This document shows positions 52,915-61,611 of a stretch of 64,000 nt of DNA, piece by piece. The notes beneath the pieces are model-generated. The model was not told the origin of the DNA. It worked only from the letters and a program-made list of their open reading frames with translations, and did no database searches. This DNA is from JAGOPY01 sp964619555 (GTDB lineage Bacteria; Bacteroidota; Bacteroidia; Bacteroidales; JAGOPY01), in contig CAZUDV010000004.1 in the NCBI GenBank assembly GCA_964619555.1, positions 186,001 through 250,000 on the forward strand, given 5' to 3'. The position numbers were made by a program, and so were the translations under genes. The first letter of the stretch is position 1; the number at the start of each line of letters is the position of its first letter.

Positions 52915-53682
52915 ATGAATTACGAAATTCTCGGATTAACGGTAGATGATTCTATTGCCATTGTAACCATTAACCGTCCGCAAGCACTGAATGCCCTCAA
53001 TACCAGATTTTTCAGGGAAATGGATGCGATGGTTGCCGAAGTTTCCGGAATGCCCGGGATCCGGGTAATGGTCATCACCGGCGAAGGAAAAGCCTTTGTG
53101 GCCGGGGCCGATATAGCCGAAATGGTAGATATGACACCGGAACAGGGAATCGCGTTTTCCCGGACAGGGCAGAATACTTTCCGCAGCCTGGAACGGATGG
53201 AAATACCGGTTATTGCTGCTATCAACGGATTTGCGCTCGGAGGCGGACTGGAACTGGCCATGGGATGTGACATTCGTATCGCCAGTAACAAAGCTAAATT
53301 CGGGCAGCCCGAGGTGAACCTGGGCATGATCCCCGGCTATGGCGGCACTCAGCGGTTATCGCGCCTGGTAGGCCTTGGCGATGCATTATTCCTGCTGATG
53401 AGCGGGGAGATGATCGGCGCGGAGGATGCCCTTCGCATCGGACTGGTCCAGAAAGTGGTGGAACCGGAGCAACTCATGGACGAAACGCTTAAGATAGCTA
53501 GGATCATCGCTTCGAAAGGCCCGATGGCCGTGAAGAAGGTGAAATACGTGACCAGGACCGGCCGCCAAATGCACTTCGACGAGGGCTGCAAATTGGAAGC
53601 GGAATTTTTCGGAACTCAGTTCAAAGCTGAGGGCGAGGAAGGTATGCGGGCTTTCCTGGAGAAAAGGAAAGCGAATTTCTAG
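52915..53682 (+). CDS. enoyl-CoA hydratase (crotonase)
   Basis: 255 residues of the crotonase family: oxyanion-hole segments VAGADIAEM and AINGFALGGGLELAMGCD, with the catalytic Glu in GQPEVNLGMIPGYGGTQRL. Hydrates crotonyl- or other enoyl-CoA. The ATG at 52915 gives the usual MNYEILGLTVDDSIAIVTINRP start. First of three beta-oxidation-type genes; direction could be fatty-acid breakdown or butyrate-type synthesis. Confidence 0.93.
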   Translation: MNYEILGLTVDDSIAIVTINRPQALNALNTRFFREMDAMVAEVSGMPGIRVMVITGEGKAFVAGADIAEMVDMTPEQGIAFSRTGQNTFRSLERMEIPVIAAINGFALGGGLELAMGCDIRIASNKAKFGQPEVNLGMIPGYGGTQRLSRLVGLGDALFLLMSGEMIGAEDALRIGLVQKVVEPEQLMDETLKIARIIASKGPMAVKKVKYVTRTGRQMHFDEGCKLEAEFFGTQFKAEGEEGMRAFLEKRKANF

Positions 53683-53738
53683 GTCAGCGGTCAGCAATTT
53701 AAAAATATAACAGTTTAACCCGGAATTAACTTCAAGTT

Positions 53739-55073
53739 ATGGACTACAATCAAAAACTACAAAATGTAACCGTACTCGGTGCTGCTGGCAAGATGGGCAG
53801 CGGGATATTGCTGCTGACGGCTGTGGAAATGGCCGACCTGAGCCTGAAGCCGGAGAATAAAGGAAAGGCGTTCGTGTTGAATGCCATGGATGTCAGCAAG
53901 GAAGGACTGGCCGGCCTTATGCTTTACCTCCGGGCACAGGTTCAGAAAATTGCAGAGAAAAAAACGGTTGCACTGCGCAAACTTTATGCCGGCCGACCCG
54001 ACCTCATCGAAAACGAAGAGATCATCAACCAGTACATCTTCGATGTTATGAATATCGTACGGCCTACAACCCGGGTGGAAGCAGCCTACGATTCCACGCT
54101 CGTCTTCGAAGCGGTCAGCGAAAACCGGGCATTGAAAGTCAAACTTTTATCTCAAATTGATGAGAACAATCCTGAAAAACCCTGGTTCTTTACCAACACC
54201 TCTTCGGTGCCTATTCATCTGATTGATGAGGAAGCCAAGCTGCACGGCCGGGTGCTGGGGTTTCATTTTTATAATCCCCCGGCAGTGCAGAAACTGGTCG
54301 AACTCATCGTGACTTCCGGTACAGATGCCGAAATGACCGGATTTGCAAAAGAATATGCCAAGAATCTTGGCAAAGTGGTGGTCCCCGCCAATGATTTCGC
54401 CGGTTTTATCGGCAACGGACATTTCATGCGCGACGCCCTCCACGGCATACAAACGGCCGGGAAACTGGGTCAGGAAATGCCATTCGTGGAAGCCATTTAT
54501 ACCGTTAACCGAATTACCCAGGATTTTCTTATCCGTCCGATGGGGATATTCCAGTTGATCGATTATGTAGGGATTGATGTCGTTTCATTCATCATGGGTG
54601 TTATGAATCCCTTCCTGCCCGACGAAGACCTGCACAGTGACCTGCTGGACAAAATGATCGCTCTGGGGGTGAAAGGCGGGCAGTTTTCCGACGGTTCCCA
54701 GAAAGATGGCTTCCTGAAATATGAAAAAAGCAAACCTGTGGCAATCTATGACCCGGCCACCCAGACCTATATCGGAATTTCAGCTTTAAAAGACAAATGC
54801 GACAAATGGCTTGGGGCACCGCCGGCATCGCTCATTCCATGGAAAGCCGCCGTTAAGACAAAGGATAAAGACCTGGTTTTTGGCAAGATATTCGCTGATA
54901 TGAAGGCTATGGATACACGCGGCGCCAGGCTTGCGGTGGAATATGGGCGGCGGAGCAACGAAATCGGCCGTAAACTGGTGGCCGACCATGTGGCTCACAA
55001 TGAAACCGATGTCAATACCGTTCTCCTTACCGGTTTCTTCCATGCCTATGGCCCTGTGAATGAGTACTTTTAA
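53739..55073 (+). CDS. 3-hydroxyacyl-CoA dehydrogenase
   Basis: 444 residues. NAD-binding Rossmann motif VLGAAGKMGSGI, then FTNTSSVPIHLIDEE and VLGFHFYNPPAVQKLVELI, the signature region of the family, and FAGFIGNGHFMRD before the C-terminal dimerisation domain. Longer than the ~290-residue single-domain enzymes because of a duplicated helical C-terminal part. Oxidises 3-hydroxyacyl-CoA. Second gene of the operon. Confidence 0.9.
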   Translation: MDYNQKLQNVTVLGAAGKMGSGILLLTAVEMADLSLKPENKGKAFVLNAMDVSKEGLAGLMLYLRAQVQKIAEKKTVALRKLYAGRPDLIENEEIINQYIFDVMNIVRPTTRVEAAYDSTLVFEAVSENRALKVKLLSQIDENNPEKPWFFTNTSSVPIHLIDEEAKLHGRVLGFHFYNPPAVQKLVELIVTSGTDAEMTGFAKEYAKNLGKVVVPANDFAGFIGNGHFMRDALHGIQTAGKLGQEMPFVEAIYTVNRITQDFLIRPMGIFQLIDYVGIDVVSFIMGVMNPFLPDEDLHSDLLDKMIALGVKGGQFSDGSQKDGFLKYEKSKPVAIYDPATQTYIGISALKDKCDKWLGAPPASLIPWKAAVKTKDKDLVFGKIFADMKAMDTRGARLAVEYGRRSNEIGRKLVADHVAHNETDVNTVLLTGFFHAYGPVNEYF

Positions 55074-55074
55074 C

Positions 55075-55137
55075 AAGAAACCAGAAACCAGAAACCAGAA
55101 ACTAGAAACAAGAAACAAGAAACTCGAAACTCATAAC
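55075..55137. repeat. 7-bp tandem repeat, nine units of CAGAAAC type
   Basis: AAGAAAC, CAGAAAC x3, TAGAAAC, AAGAAAC x2, TCGAAAC, TCATAAC: nine in-phase heptamers filling the entire gap between the dehydrogenase stop and the thiolase start. The same unit as 161-195. Confidence 0.92.
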
Positions 55138-55139
55138 GT

Positions 55140-56387
55140 ATGAGCAAACCACATAAAAGAATTTTCATGGCTGCGGGGTACAACACCACTTCAATGGGAA
55201 CCGGCCGCAGTGAGTTCAACCCGAAGAAAGCCCGTCCGGGTCTTGAATATTACTTTAAGGAAGCAGCCCAGGGTACGCTGAAACAAATCGGGGGGGCGAA
55301 GAAGATAGATGAATGTGCAGTGGGGAATTTCATGGCGGCGCGGTTTAACAAGCAAGCCCATCTCGGGGGTTTCTTCCCGATGGCCGATCCCGATTTGCAG
55401 TATAAACCCGCGATCCGCGTCGAAGGGGCATGCGCTTCCGGCAGCCTGGCCCTGGTCACAAGCATCAAGAACGTCCTGGCCGGCACGGCAGAGGTTTCCA
55501 TGAGCCTGGGCATTGAAGTTCAGAATACCGTGAAAGCAATCTACGGCGCCGATATCCTGGCAGGGGCAGGTTGGTTCCAGAAACGGAAGAACGGGCATGC
55601 CTATTTTTTCCCGGGCCAGTTCAGCGACCGCGCAGGGGCCTATTATGAAAAGTACGGCTTTGATTATGCCCGGAAGGGAATGGGGCGGTGGTTCCGCAAT
55701 GCCATCGAAAATGCCCGGCTCTGTCCGACAGCCCAGGAATATGAGAATAAGGTGGAGGACCTGGAAGGTCTTTACCACAAGATGAAGCCCAATGGCGCCA
55801 GTTTCGTTGACCACCTGAACGTGCTCGACTGTTCCAAGGTATCGGATGGCGCCTCCGCCATCGTGGTATGCAGCGAAGAAGGTCTGAAACGCTGCGGCAT
55901 TCCGGAGAGCGAAGCGGTGGAAGTCATCGCATGGGGCCACAAGGTACGCAACATAACAGAAGATCCGCCGGACCTGACGGAGATGACCTGCATCAAAAAA
56001 GCGGCCCATGCTGCCCTAGAAGACGCCGGCATCACCATCAACGACCTTGCAACGATCGAAACGCACGACTGCTTCTCCATCGCAGGAGTGCTGGCCACCG
56101 AAGCGCTGGGCTTTGCCGAAAAAGGCAAAGGCGCACAGTTCGTAGCCGACGGTAATACGGCCCGCAATGGCATGATCCCGATGAACACCACCGGCGGCCT
56201 GATCGGCTGGGGCCATCCGACCGGAGGAACCGGCGTGCATATGGCCGTGACCATCTGGGAGCAGCTTACCGGAAAAGCAGGAGCGGCACAGATCACCATC
56301 TCCCCCGAAAAACCCTACGGCATGTCGATCAATATGGGCGGCGACGATGGTACGGTGATTGCAATCGTTTACAAGCGAGGCGGGTAA
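55140..56387 (+). CDS. thiolase-family acyl-CoA acetyltransferase
   Basis: 415 residues of the thiolase fold: active-site Cys98 (VEGACASGSLAL), His in IETHDCFSIAG and the C-terminal GGLIGWGHPTGGTG motif. It resembles the SCP-x-like branch more than AtoB. Completes the set hydratase-dehydrogenase-thiolase, so a CoA-linked chain-shortening or chain-building pathway. Its ribosome-binding region is the 7-bp repeat tract, with no Shine-Dalgarno. Confidence 0.92.
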   Translation: MSKPHKRIFMAAGYNTTSMGTGRSEFNPKKARPGLEYYFKEAAQGTLKQIGGAKKIDECAVGNFMAARFNKQAHLGGFFPMADPDLQYKPAIRVEGACASGSLALVTSIKNVLAGTAEVSMSLGIEVQNTVKAIYGADILAGAGWFQKRKNGHAYFFPGQFSDRAGAYYEKYGFDYARKGMGRWFRNAIENARLCPTAQEYENKVEDLEGLYHKMKPNGASFVDHLNVLDCSKVSDGASAIVVCSEEGLKRCGIPESEAVEVIAWGHKVRNITEDPPDLTEMTCIKKAAHAALEDAGITINDLATIETHDCFSIAGVLATEALGFAEKGKGAQFVADGNTARNGMIPMNTTGGLIGWGHPTGGTGVHMAVTIWEQLTGKAGAAQITISPEKPYGMSINMGGDDGTVIAIVYKRGG

Positions 56388-56431
56388 AACATTAGGATAA
56401 ATTTTTTTACAATTTCTTTGCCGATAAAAAA

Positions 56432-56460
56432 CATTTCGTATTTTTGCGAAATACGAAATG
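56432..56460. promoter_or_regulatory. ArsR operator overlapping -7 element (first ars operon)
   Basis: CATTTCGTATTT-TTGCG-AAATACGAAATG: a perfect 12-bp inverted repeat that ends two bases before the ArsR start codon and contains TATTTTTG (56439-56446), an exact TAnnTTTG -7 element. Autorepression by the first ArsR follows naturally. Confidence 0.8.
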
Positions 56461-56462
56461 AT

Positions 56463-56810
56463 ATGAGTCGTACAATAACCTATCTTACACCGGAGCAGGA
56501 AAAAATCGCCAGGTATGCCAAAGCGCTATCGCATCCTGTTCGGGTGTTTGTTTTGAATTTCCTCGCCGCAAACTTGGATAAATGCTGCTACTCCGGCGAT
56601 ATGGCCGAAGAATTGCCCATCGCCCGGTCAACCTTGTCAGAACACCTGAAAGAACTTAAAAAAGCAGGATTGATCCAGGGAGAGATCAATCCGCCATTCA
56701 TTAAATATTGCATCAACAAAGAGAACTGGGAAGAAGCACGCCTCCTGCTCAGCGATTTTTTCACTCGTGAGAGAAGCGAGATCATTCCTAAAACCTGTAA
56801 AAAAGATTGA
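56463..56810 (+). CDS. arsR: ArsR-family repressor 1
   Basis: 115 residues, winged helix with the ArsR pattern AKALSHPVRVFVLNFL and IARSTLSEHLKELKKAGLIQG. A vicinal Cys pair (DKCCYSGD) and a Cys near the C-terminus (KTCKKD) are candidate As(III) ligands. Start at 56463 chosen because the upstream open frame is the operator. Heads the seven-gene organoarsenical operon; spacing to the next gene is two bases. Confidence 0.92.
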   Translation: MSRTITYLTPEQEKIARYAKALSHPVRVFVLNFLAANLDKCCYSGDMAEELPIARSTLSEHLKELKKAGLIQGEINPPFIKYCINKENWEEARLLLSDFFTRERSEIIPKTCKKD

Positions 56811-56812
56811 AT

Positions 56813-57052
56813 ATGGAAATCAAAATTTTAGGGACCGGATGTCCCAAATGTAAATCACTCGAGAAACTTGCACGCGAGGTGGTTGAACAAAATAATATTA
56901 ACGCAACCATTACAAAAGTGGAGGATATTATGGATATCATGAATTATGGCGTGATGTCAACCCCCGCTCTGGTGGTGAATGAAAAGGTCGAAATTAAAGG
57001 CCGTATCCCTTCTGCAGATGAGATTATCAATGTTTTAAAGAAATACCAGTAA
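56813..57052 (+). CDS. small thioredoxin-fold CxxC protein, possible ArsE
   Basis: 79 residues, a minimal redox-active disulfide protein with C-P-K-C near the N-terminus (LGTGCPKCKSLEKL) and cis-Pro (MSTPALVVNEKV). It lies between ArsR and the ArsF-like gene, the position occupied by arsE in the known arsEFG operons, so a role in electron delivery to nitro-arsenical reduction is plausible. The name is inferred from position. Confidence 0.85.
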   Translation: MEIKILGTGCPKCKSLEKLAREVVEQNNINATITKVEDIMDIMNYGVMSTPALVVNEKVEIKGRIPSADEIINVLKKYQ

Positions 57053-57064
57053 AAATTTAAAAAG

Positions 57065-57493
57065 ATGAAAAAGTTTATTCTGACCATTTTTATCCTGTCG
57101 CTGGTCGCAATGCAGTATCCCTGCAATGCCCAGGACAGTCAGGTCCAATCGGGCAACCAGGAGATGAAAACCGCTGAACTTGGGGTTTATTATTTTCATT
57201 TTGAAAGACGGTGCAACACCTGTATCAATGTGGAAACCAACTCGAAAAAAGCGGTTGAGGAATTATACCCGGAACAGGTTAAATCCGGAGAGTATTTTTT
57301 CCAGTCGGTCAACCTGGACGAAAAAAGCGGCAAGGAAACCGGGGATGAGCTGGGGATCGGAATGCAGGCCCTTGTGGTGGTGCACGGCGACAAAAAGGTG
57401 GATATTACCGGGGAAGGGTTTATGTATGTCGACAATTATGAAAGGCTGAAATCGGAAGTGAAGAAAGCGGTCGAAAAGGCGCTGAACGAATAA
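57065..57493 (+). CDS. arsF: ArsF-like nitrophenyl-arsenical reductase subunit
   Basis: 142 residues: signal peptide (ending CNAQ), then YYFHFERRCNTCINVE with a CxxC, and a thioredoxin-like remainder. It matches the ArsF family, which with ArsE is reported to reduce nitrated aromatic arsenicals to amino forms. A periplasmic location follows from the signal. The next gene, five bases on, is the ArsG-like transporter. Confidence 0.75.
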   Translation: MKKFILTIFILSLVAMQYPCNAQDSQVQSGNQEMKTAELGVYYFHFERRCNTCINVETNSKKAVEELYPEQVKSGEYFFQSVNLDEKSGKETGDELGIGMQALVVVHGDKKVDITGEGFMYVDNYERLKSEVKKAVEKALNE

Positions 57494-57497
57494 TTTC

Positions 57498-58196
57498 ATG
57501 GAGTACCTGCAAAATATCCTCGATAATTCGCAGTATGCCGCCTTAACCGCGTTCATCCTGGGGTTGATGACGGCCATAAGCCCCTGCCCGTTAGCCACAA
57601 ATATTTCGGCTATCGGATTTATCAGCAGAAATCTGGAAGACCGGCGCAAGGTATTCCTGAACGGGTTGATTTACACCCTAGGCAGGGTCATCTCTTATAC
57701 CGGACTGGCCGTCATCATTTATTTCGGGGCCAGCAGAATGGATGTGGCAAGCCTTTTCCAGGGCTGGGGCGAGAAACTGCTTGGGCCCATGCTGATCCTG
57801 ATCGGGCTGTTCATGCTTGATGTTATTAAAATCAAATTCCCCGGTTTTTCAAACCTAACGGAAAAGATCGGTGAAAAGGGCAAAGGGAGCTACTGGAGTT
57901 CCCTGCTACTGGGAATGGTCTTCGCCCTTGCATTTTGCCCCTACAGCGGGGTCCTCTATTTTGTCATGCTCATCCCGATCAGCATCGCCAGTGCCGGCGG
58001 GCTTTACCTGCCGGCGGTCTTTGCCATTGCGACCGGTTTGCCAGTGATCATTTTTGCCTGGTTACTGGCTTTTGCAGTGGGAAATGTCGGCAAACTATAC
58101 AACAGGATCAAAATCTTCGAACTCTGGTTCAGGCGTATCGTTGCCGTCCTCTTCATCGGAGTCGGCATTTATTATGTGGTATTGTTGTTCTTCTAA
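57498..58196 (+). CDS. arsG: ArsG-like efflux permease (CcdA/DsbD fold)
   Basis: 232 residues with six transmembrane helices of the CcdA/DsbD type (AISPCPLATNISAIGF, and FCPYSGVLYFVMLIP with a second conserved Cys-Pro). Members in arsEFG operons export amino-aromatic arsenicals. In contrast to real thiol transporters, the Cys residues lie in S-P-C-P and F-C-P motifs as in ArsG. Directly follows arsF. Confidence 0.75.
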   Translation: MEYLQNILDNSQYAALTAFILGLMTAISPCPLATNISAIGFISRNLEDRRKVFLNGLIYTLGRVISYTGLAVIIYFGASRMDVASLFQGWGEKLLGPMLILIGLFMLDVIKIKFPGFSNLTEKIGEKGKGSYWSSLLLGMVFALAFCPYSGVLYFVMLIPISIASAGGLYLPAVFAIATGLPVIIFAWLLAFAVGNVGKLYNRIKIFELWFRRIVAVLFIGVGIYYVVLLFF

Positions 58197-58251
58197 AAAT
58201 TTTACGTTTTTATTTCGGGATTTGTCGAAATGATTCATTTTATCAGACCTT

Positions 58252-59592
58252 ATGGAAAGAAATAAAGAATTAAAAATCCTTTTCTGGATCCTGTTGCTTT
58301 TCGGGGTGGCGTTCTTTCTCCCCGTTGAAAGCGTCCGGTTCAATACGGCGGTCGATGCCACGTTCGACCTAGTAAAATGGTATGCCAGGGAACATGTGGT
58401 GCTTTGCCTGCTTCCCGCTTTCTTTATTGCAGGAGTTATATCGGTATTTGTCAGCCAGGGATCCGTGCTGCGCTATTTCGGCGCCAACGCGAAAAAATGG
58501 CTGGCTTACTCGGTGGCATCAGTATCAGGAACTATCCTGGCTGTTTGCTCCTGTACGATACTACCCTTATTTTCCAGCATACACAAGCGGGGTGCAGGGC
58601 TTGGACCGGCCATCGCCTTTTTATACTCCGGACCTGCCATCAACATCCTTGCCATCATCCTTACCGCTCGTATCCTTGGCTTTGAAATGGGCGTAGCACG
58701 GGTGATCGGCGCCGTCTCCTTCAGCGTCATCATCGGGGTGATCATGTCACTCATCTACCGCAAGGAGGAAGCGGTTAAAAGGGAGGAACAGATGAATATC
58801 GTTCTGCCGCCCGAAAAAAGGCCCATCTGGCAGACCTCATTCCATTTCTTTGTCCTGATACTGATCCTGGTCTTCGCCAACTGGGGAAGCCCTTCATCGA
58901 CCGACACTTCAAGCCTCTGGTATTACATCTGGGCCTACAAGTGGTATATCACAGGTTTCTTTTCACTTTTACTGGGTTATTCCCTGGTTTACATCCTTAA
59001 AATAAAGTGGCAATGGGTTTTGCTTGCCGTATTGGTTACGGCGCTATCCGCTGTCCTTTCAACTTTCCTCATCCCCGATGCCAAATTCAGCCCCCTGGTG
59101 CCGATGCTGGTCGGAATTGGCGCGTTAAGTGTTATTACGCTTTTGGACAGGCAGGACGAGGAAAACAGGGAATGGACGATTTCTTCCTGGGGATTTGCCA
59201 AGCAGATCATGCCGCTGCTGGCCATTGGCGTGGTCACGGCTGGTTTCCTGCTGGGTTCAACCCACGATGGGAAAACCATCGCCGGCATCATTCCCAATGA
59301 ATGGATCGTGTGGCTGGTGGGAGGAAATTCTGTCTTCTCGAATTTCTTCGCTTCCGTTGTCGGCGCCTTCATGTACTTTGCCACGCTCACCGAAGTGCCA
59401 ATCCTTCAGGGACTGATCGCTTCGGGTATGGGGAAAGGCCCGGCGCTGGCTTTATTGCTGGCCGGCCCGTCGCTGTCTTTGCCAAATATGCTGGTGATCC
59501 GCGGGGTCATGGGAACCCAGAAAACATTGGTGTACGTGCTGCTGGTGGTTATCATGGCTACTTTAAGCGGGTTGATCTTTGGTGCAATATAA
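58252..59592 (+). CDS. ArsP-type organoarsenical permease (DUF318/UPF0718)
   Basis: 446 residues and about ten transmembrane helices. The signature region reads SGTILAVCSCTILPLFSSIH then GAGLGPAIAFLYSGPAIN, with paired Cys typical of ArsP-like permeases, which export trivalent methyl- and aromatic arsenicals; a repeat of this pattern occurs in the second half (LTEVPILQGLIASGMGKGPA). Sits in the same operon as ArsF/ArsG; substrate inferred from context. Confidence 0.85.
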   Translation: MERNKELKILFWILLLFGVAFFLPVESVRFNTAVDATFDLVKWYAREHVVLCLLPAFFIAGVISVFVSQGSVLRYFGANAKKWLAYSVASVSGTILAVCSCTILPLFSSIHKRGAGLGPAIAFLYSGPAINILAIILTARILGFEMGVARVIGAVSFSVIIGVIMSLIYRKEEAVKREEQMNIVLPPEKRPIWQTSFHFFVLILILVFANWGSPSSTDTSSLWYYIWAYKWYITGFFSLLLGYSLVYILKIKWQWVLLAVLVTALSAVLSTFLIPDAKFSPLVPMLVGIGALSVITLLDRQDEENREWTISSWGFAKQIMPLLAIGVVTAGFLLGSTHDGKTIAGIIPNEWIVWLVGGNSVFSNFFASVVGAFMYFATLTEVPILQGLIASGMGKGPALALLLAGPSLSLPNMLVIRGVMGTQKTLVYVLLVVIMATLSGLIFGAI

Positions 59593-59604
59593 ACGCTTTG
59601 TCTG

Positions 59605-59868
59605 ATGGCCGTCCAAATAACTATATTATGCCCCGGTTCCAAATGCAAAAAATGCCGACGGATGATACGCCAGGTTGAAGAAGCGGTCCAGGAATCGGGG
59701 CTTGAAACGGAAATTCTGATCAGGGATAAACTGGAAGACCTGCTGAAATACAACACCTACGTCCTGCCGGCACTGGTCATCAACGGGAAAATGTTTGCCC
59801 GCGGTTATGTCCCGGAAAAGAGCATGATCATCAAGGAAATGAAAAAAGCGATTCCAACGGACAGTTGA
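59605..59868 (+). CDS. thioredoxin-fold CxxC protein 2
   Basis: 87 residues, another small redox protein with C-K-K-C (CPGSKCKKCRRM) and cis-Pro (VLPALVINGK). Like the one at 56813 but more basic near the active site. Translationally close to the permease (12 bases) and to the rhodanese (two bases), so part of the same operon. Possibly serves the permease or thiol homeostasis during arsenical stress. Confidence 0.85.
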   Translation: MAVQITILCPGSKCKKCRRMIRQVEEAVQESGLETEILIRDKLEDLLKYNTYVLPALVINGKMFARGYVPEKSMIIKEMKKAIPTDS

Positions 59869-59870
59869 AT

Positions 59871-60284
59871 ATGAGTCTTCAGGTTGAAAAATACGGTTTT
59901 GTCATTAACGGCCTCCGGCATGTTTCCAGAAAGGAAAGTGTGGAGATACTGAAAGATGAAGGATACATGCTCGACCTCAGGCCGGATTTCGAACTGACGA
60001 AACTCATGAATGTCGAACATATTCTGTATTACCCTTACGATGAGATCAAAGCGCATTACCAGGAATTGCCCACCGATACCTGGCTCATCCTGGCCGATGC
60101 GGTCGGACTCCGGTCAAAGGAAACAGCCTTTTTTCTACTGGAGCAGGGATTTACAAAGATCCTTCACCTGGCCGGAGGAGTAGTGGAATGGGAACGGGAC
60201 GGATTGCCTGTCACATTGGATAAAAGCCGGCGACTAACGGGTTCCTGCATGTGCCAGCTCAGAAGAAGGGAAATCAAAAAGTAA
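59871..60284 (+). CDS. rhodanese-like protein lacking the catalytic Cys
   Basis: 137 residues with the rhodanese fold (YMLDLRPDFELTKL, then ILADAVGLRSKETAFFLLEQGF, LAGGVVEWERDGLP). Where active rhodaneses have the sulfur-accepting Cys the residue is Asp76, so sulfurtransfer by the usual route is unlikely. Two cysteines remain near the C-terminus (GSCMCQLRRR) and could bind arsenic or carry sulfur instead. ATG at 59871 chosen over a TTG two codons upstream. Confidence 0.82.
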   Translation: MSLQVEKYGFVINGLRHVSRKESVEILKDEGYMLDLRPDFELTKLMNVEHILYYPYDEIKAHYQELPTDTWLILADAVGLRSKETAFFLLEQGFTKILHLAGGVVEWERDGLPVTLDKSRRLTGSCMCQLRRREIKK

Positions 60285-60314
60285 TATCACCACCAATCCA
60301 GGAGCAGAAGAAAT

Positions 60315-61385
60315 ATGATGAAACAGGTTTTTATTCTCTTCTTTTCATTCTTTATAATGGAAAATCTTCAGTCGCAGGATGACACCACTTTCAAAGCATC
60401 AGGAAAAGTCATTGTACAGGTCATTGATCGCACTTTGGTTGAGACGGATGGGAATACAACGAAATATGGGATGTATATTAACCGTGCATTTTTTGGTTAT
60501 CGCTATTTTTTTCATCCAAAATGGTCAGGGGCTGTAGTGATCGATGCCGGAAGACCTACGGTTTTCAGCGATCTGAAAGTCAGTGATACATCCGGTAAAA
60601 GCCTTCCTGTTTCTTACGATTATAATGAAGGTAGTTATTATTCCATAATGCTCAAGTTCGCCTACCTGGAATTCAATCCGGGGCCTAAGATCAAGCTACA
60701 GGCCGGAGGTATCTTACAAAACCATTACATCACGCAGGAGAAATTCTGGGGCTATCGTTATGTTCTCGAAACGTTTCAGGACAGGTACTACAGGACTCCT
60801 AGCAGTGACCTGGGTTTCATTGCCTATTTTTCACCTTTGGAATGGTTGTCATTCGATGCAGCCATCACCAACGGGGAAGGTATCCGGTTTAACCAGGAAT
60901 CATTCGGAAACGTCAAGTACACTGCCGGAGTGGATTTTAAACCTCTGAAAGGATGGACTGGCCGGCTCTATTTTGATGCTGCCCCTTCCGATAATCCGGC
61001 AAACCCTGCAACGAGGCAGATGGTGTCTTTCTTTACAGGGTATCGTCTGCCACTTAAGTTCAGGATTGGGGCAGAGTACAATTACTACTGGAATTACGCT
61101 AATGTGAATAATAATGATTTATATGGAATATCGGTATATGGCACCTGGGAGATGACCGAAGGTTTTGAGATCTTTGTGAGGTATGATGGACTGAAATCCA
61201 ACACGTTAAACGGTGCTACTGATCCATGGCATTATTCAAAAGATGGTCAGGCATATATCGCTGGTGTTCATTATGTTCCGGTAAAGAATATAGCTGTATC
61301 ACTGAGTTATCAAGGTTGGAAACCAGATGACATTTCACTGAATTTTGCCAATACCTTTGCATTAAGTTTTGAGTTCAGGTTATAA
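60315..61385 (+). CDS. outer-membrane porin-like beta-barrel
   Basis: 356 residues: signal sequence (ending LQSQ) and alternating aromatic strands of an outer-membrane barrel (VVIDAGRPT, KLQAGGILQNHY, FLGFIAYFSPLEWL-like segments), ending in an aromatic strand with the terminal residues SFEFRL. It resembles phosphate-selective-type porins of ars and oxyanion operons. Last gene of the first ars operon, 30 bases after the rhodanese; may admit arsenate/phosphate or let arsenicals out. Confidence 0.75.
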   Translation: MMKQVFILFFSFFIMENLQSQDDTTFKASGKVIVQVIDRTLVETDGNTTKYGMYINRAFFGYRYFFHPKWSGAVVIDAGRPTVFSDLKVSDTSGKSLPVSYDYNEGSYYSIMLKFAYLEFNPGPKIKLQAGGILQNHYITQEKFWGYRYVLETFQDRYYRTPSSDLGFIAYFSPLEWLSFDAAITNGEGIRFNQESFGNVKYTAGVDFKPLKGWTGRLYFDAAPSDNPANPATRQMVSFFTGYRLPLKFRIGAEYNYYWNYANVNNNDLYGISVYGTWEMTEGFEIFVRYDGLKSNTLNGATDPWHYSKDGQAYIAGVHYVPVKNIAVSLSYQGWKPDDISLNFANTFALSFEFRL

Positions 61386-61611
61386 TCTTAGTAAGTGTAG
61401 ACAGCCTAAGTTTGGAAATCTGTATCGCCTTTATTTCATTGTTCATACTGCTCATGATTGGCTGCAAGATAGTACACAAACCATGGCTGTAAGGTTACCC
61501 TCAATTCATCTACAATCCATAGATTATTACTATAAGGGTTGCCAGGCGAACAACTATCAAATTACTTTGCTATTCAATGCTCAATGTATAAGAGACTAAA
61601 GAAAAAATAAC

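Noticed and set aside
61386..61611. Open frame of 76 codons after the porin gene
   Set aside because: No homology-like features, no ribosome-binding context, and it overlaps the porin stop; treated as noncoding.
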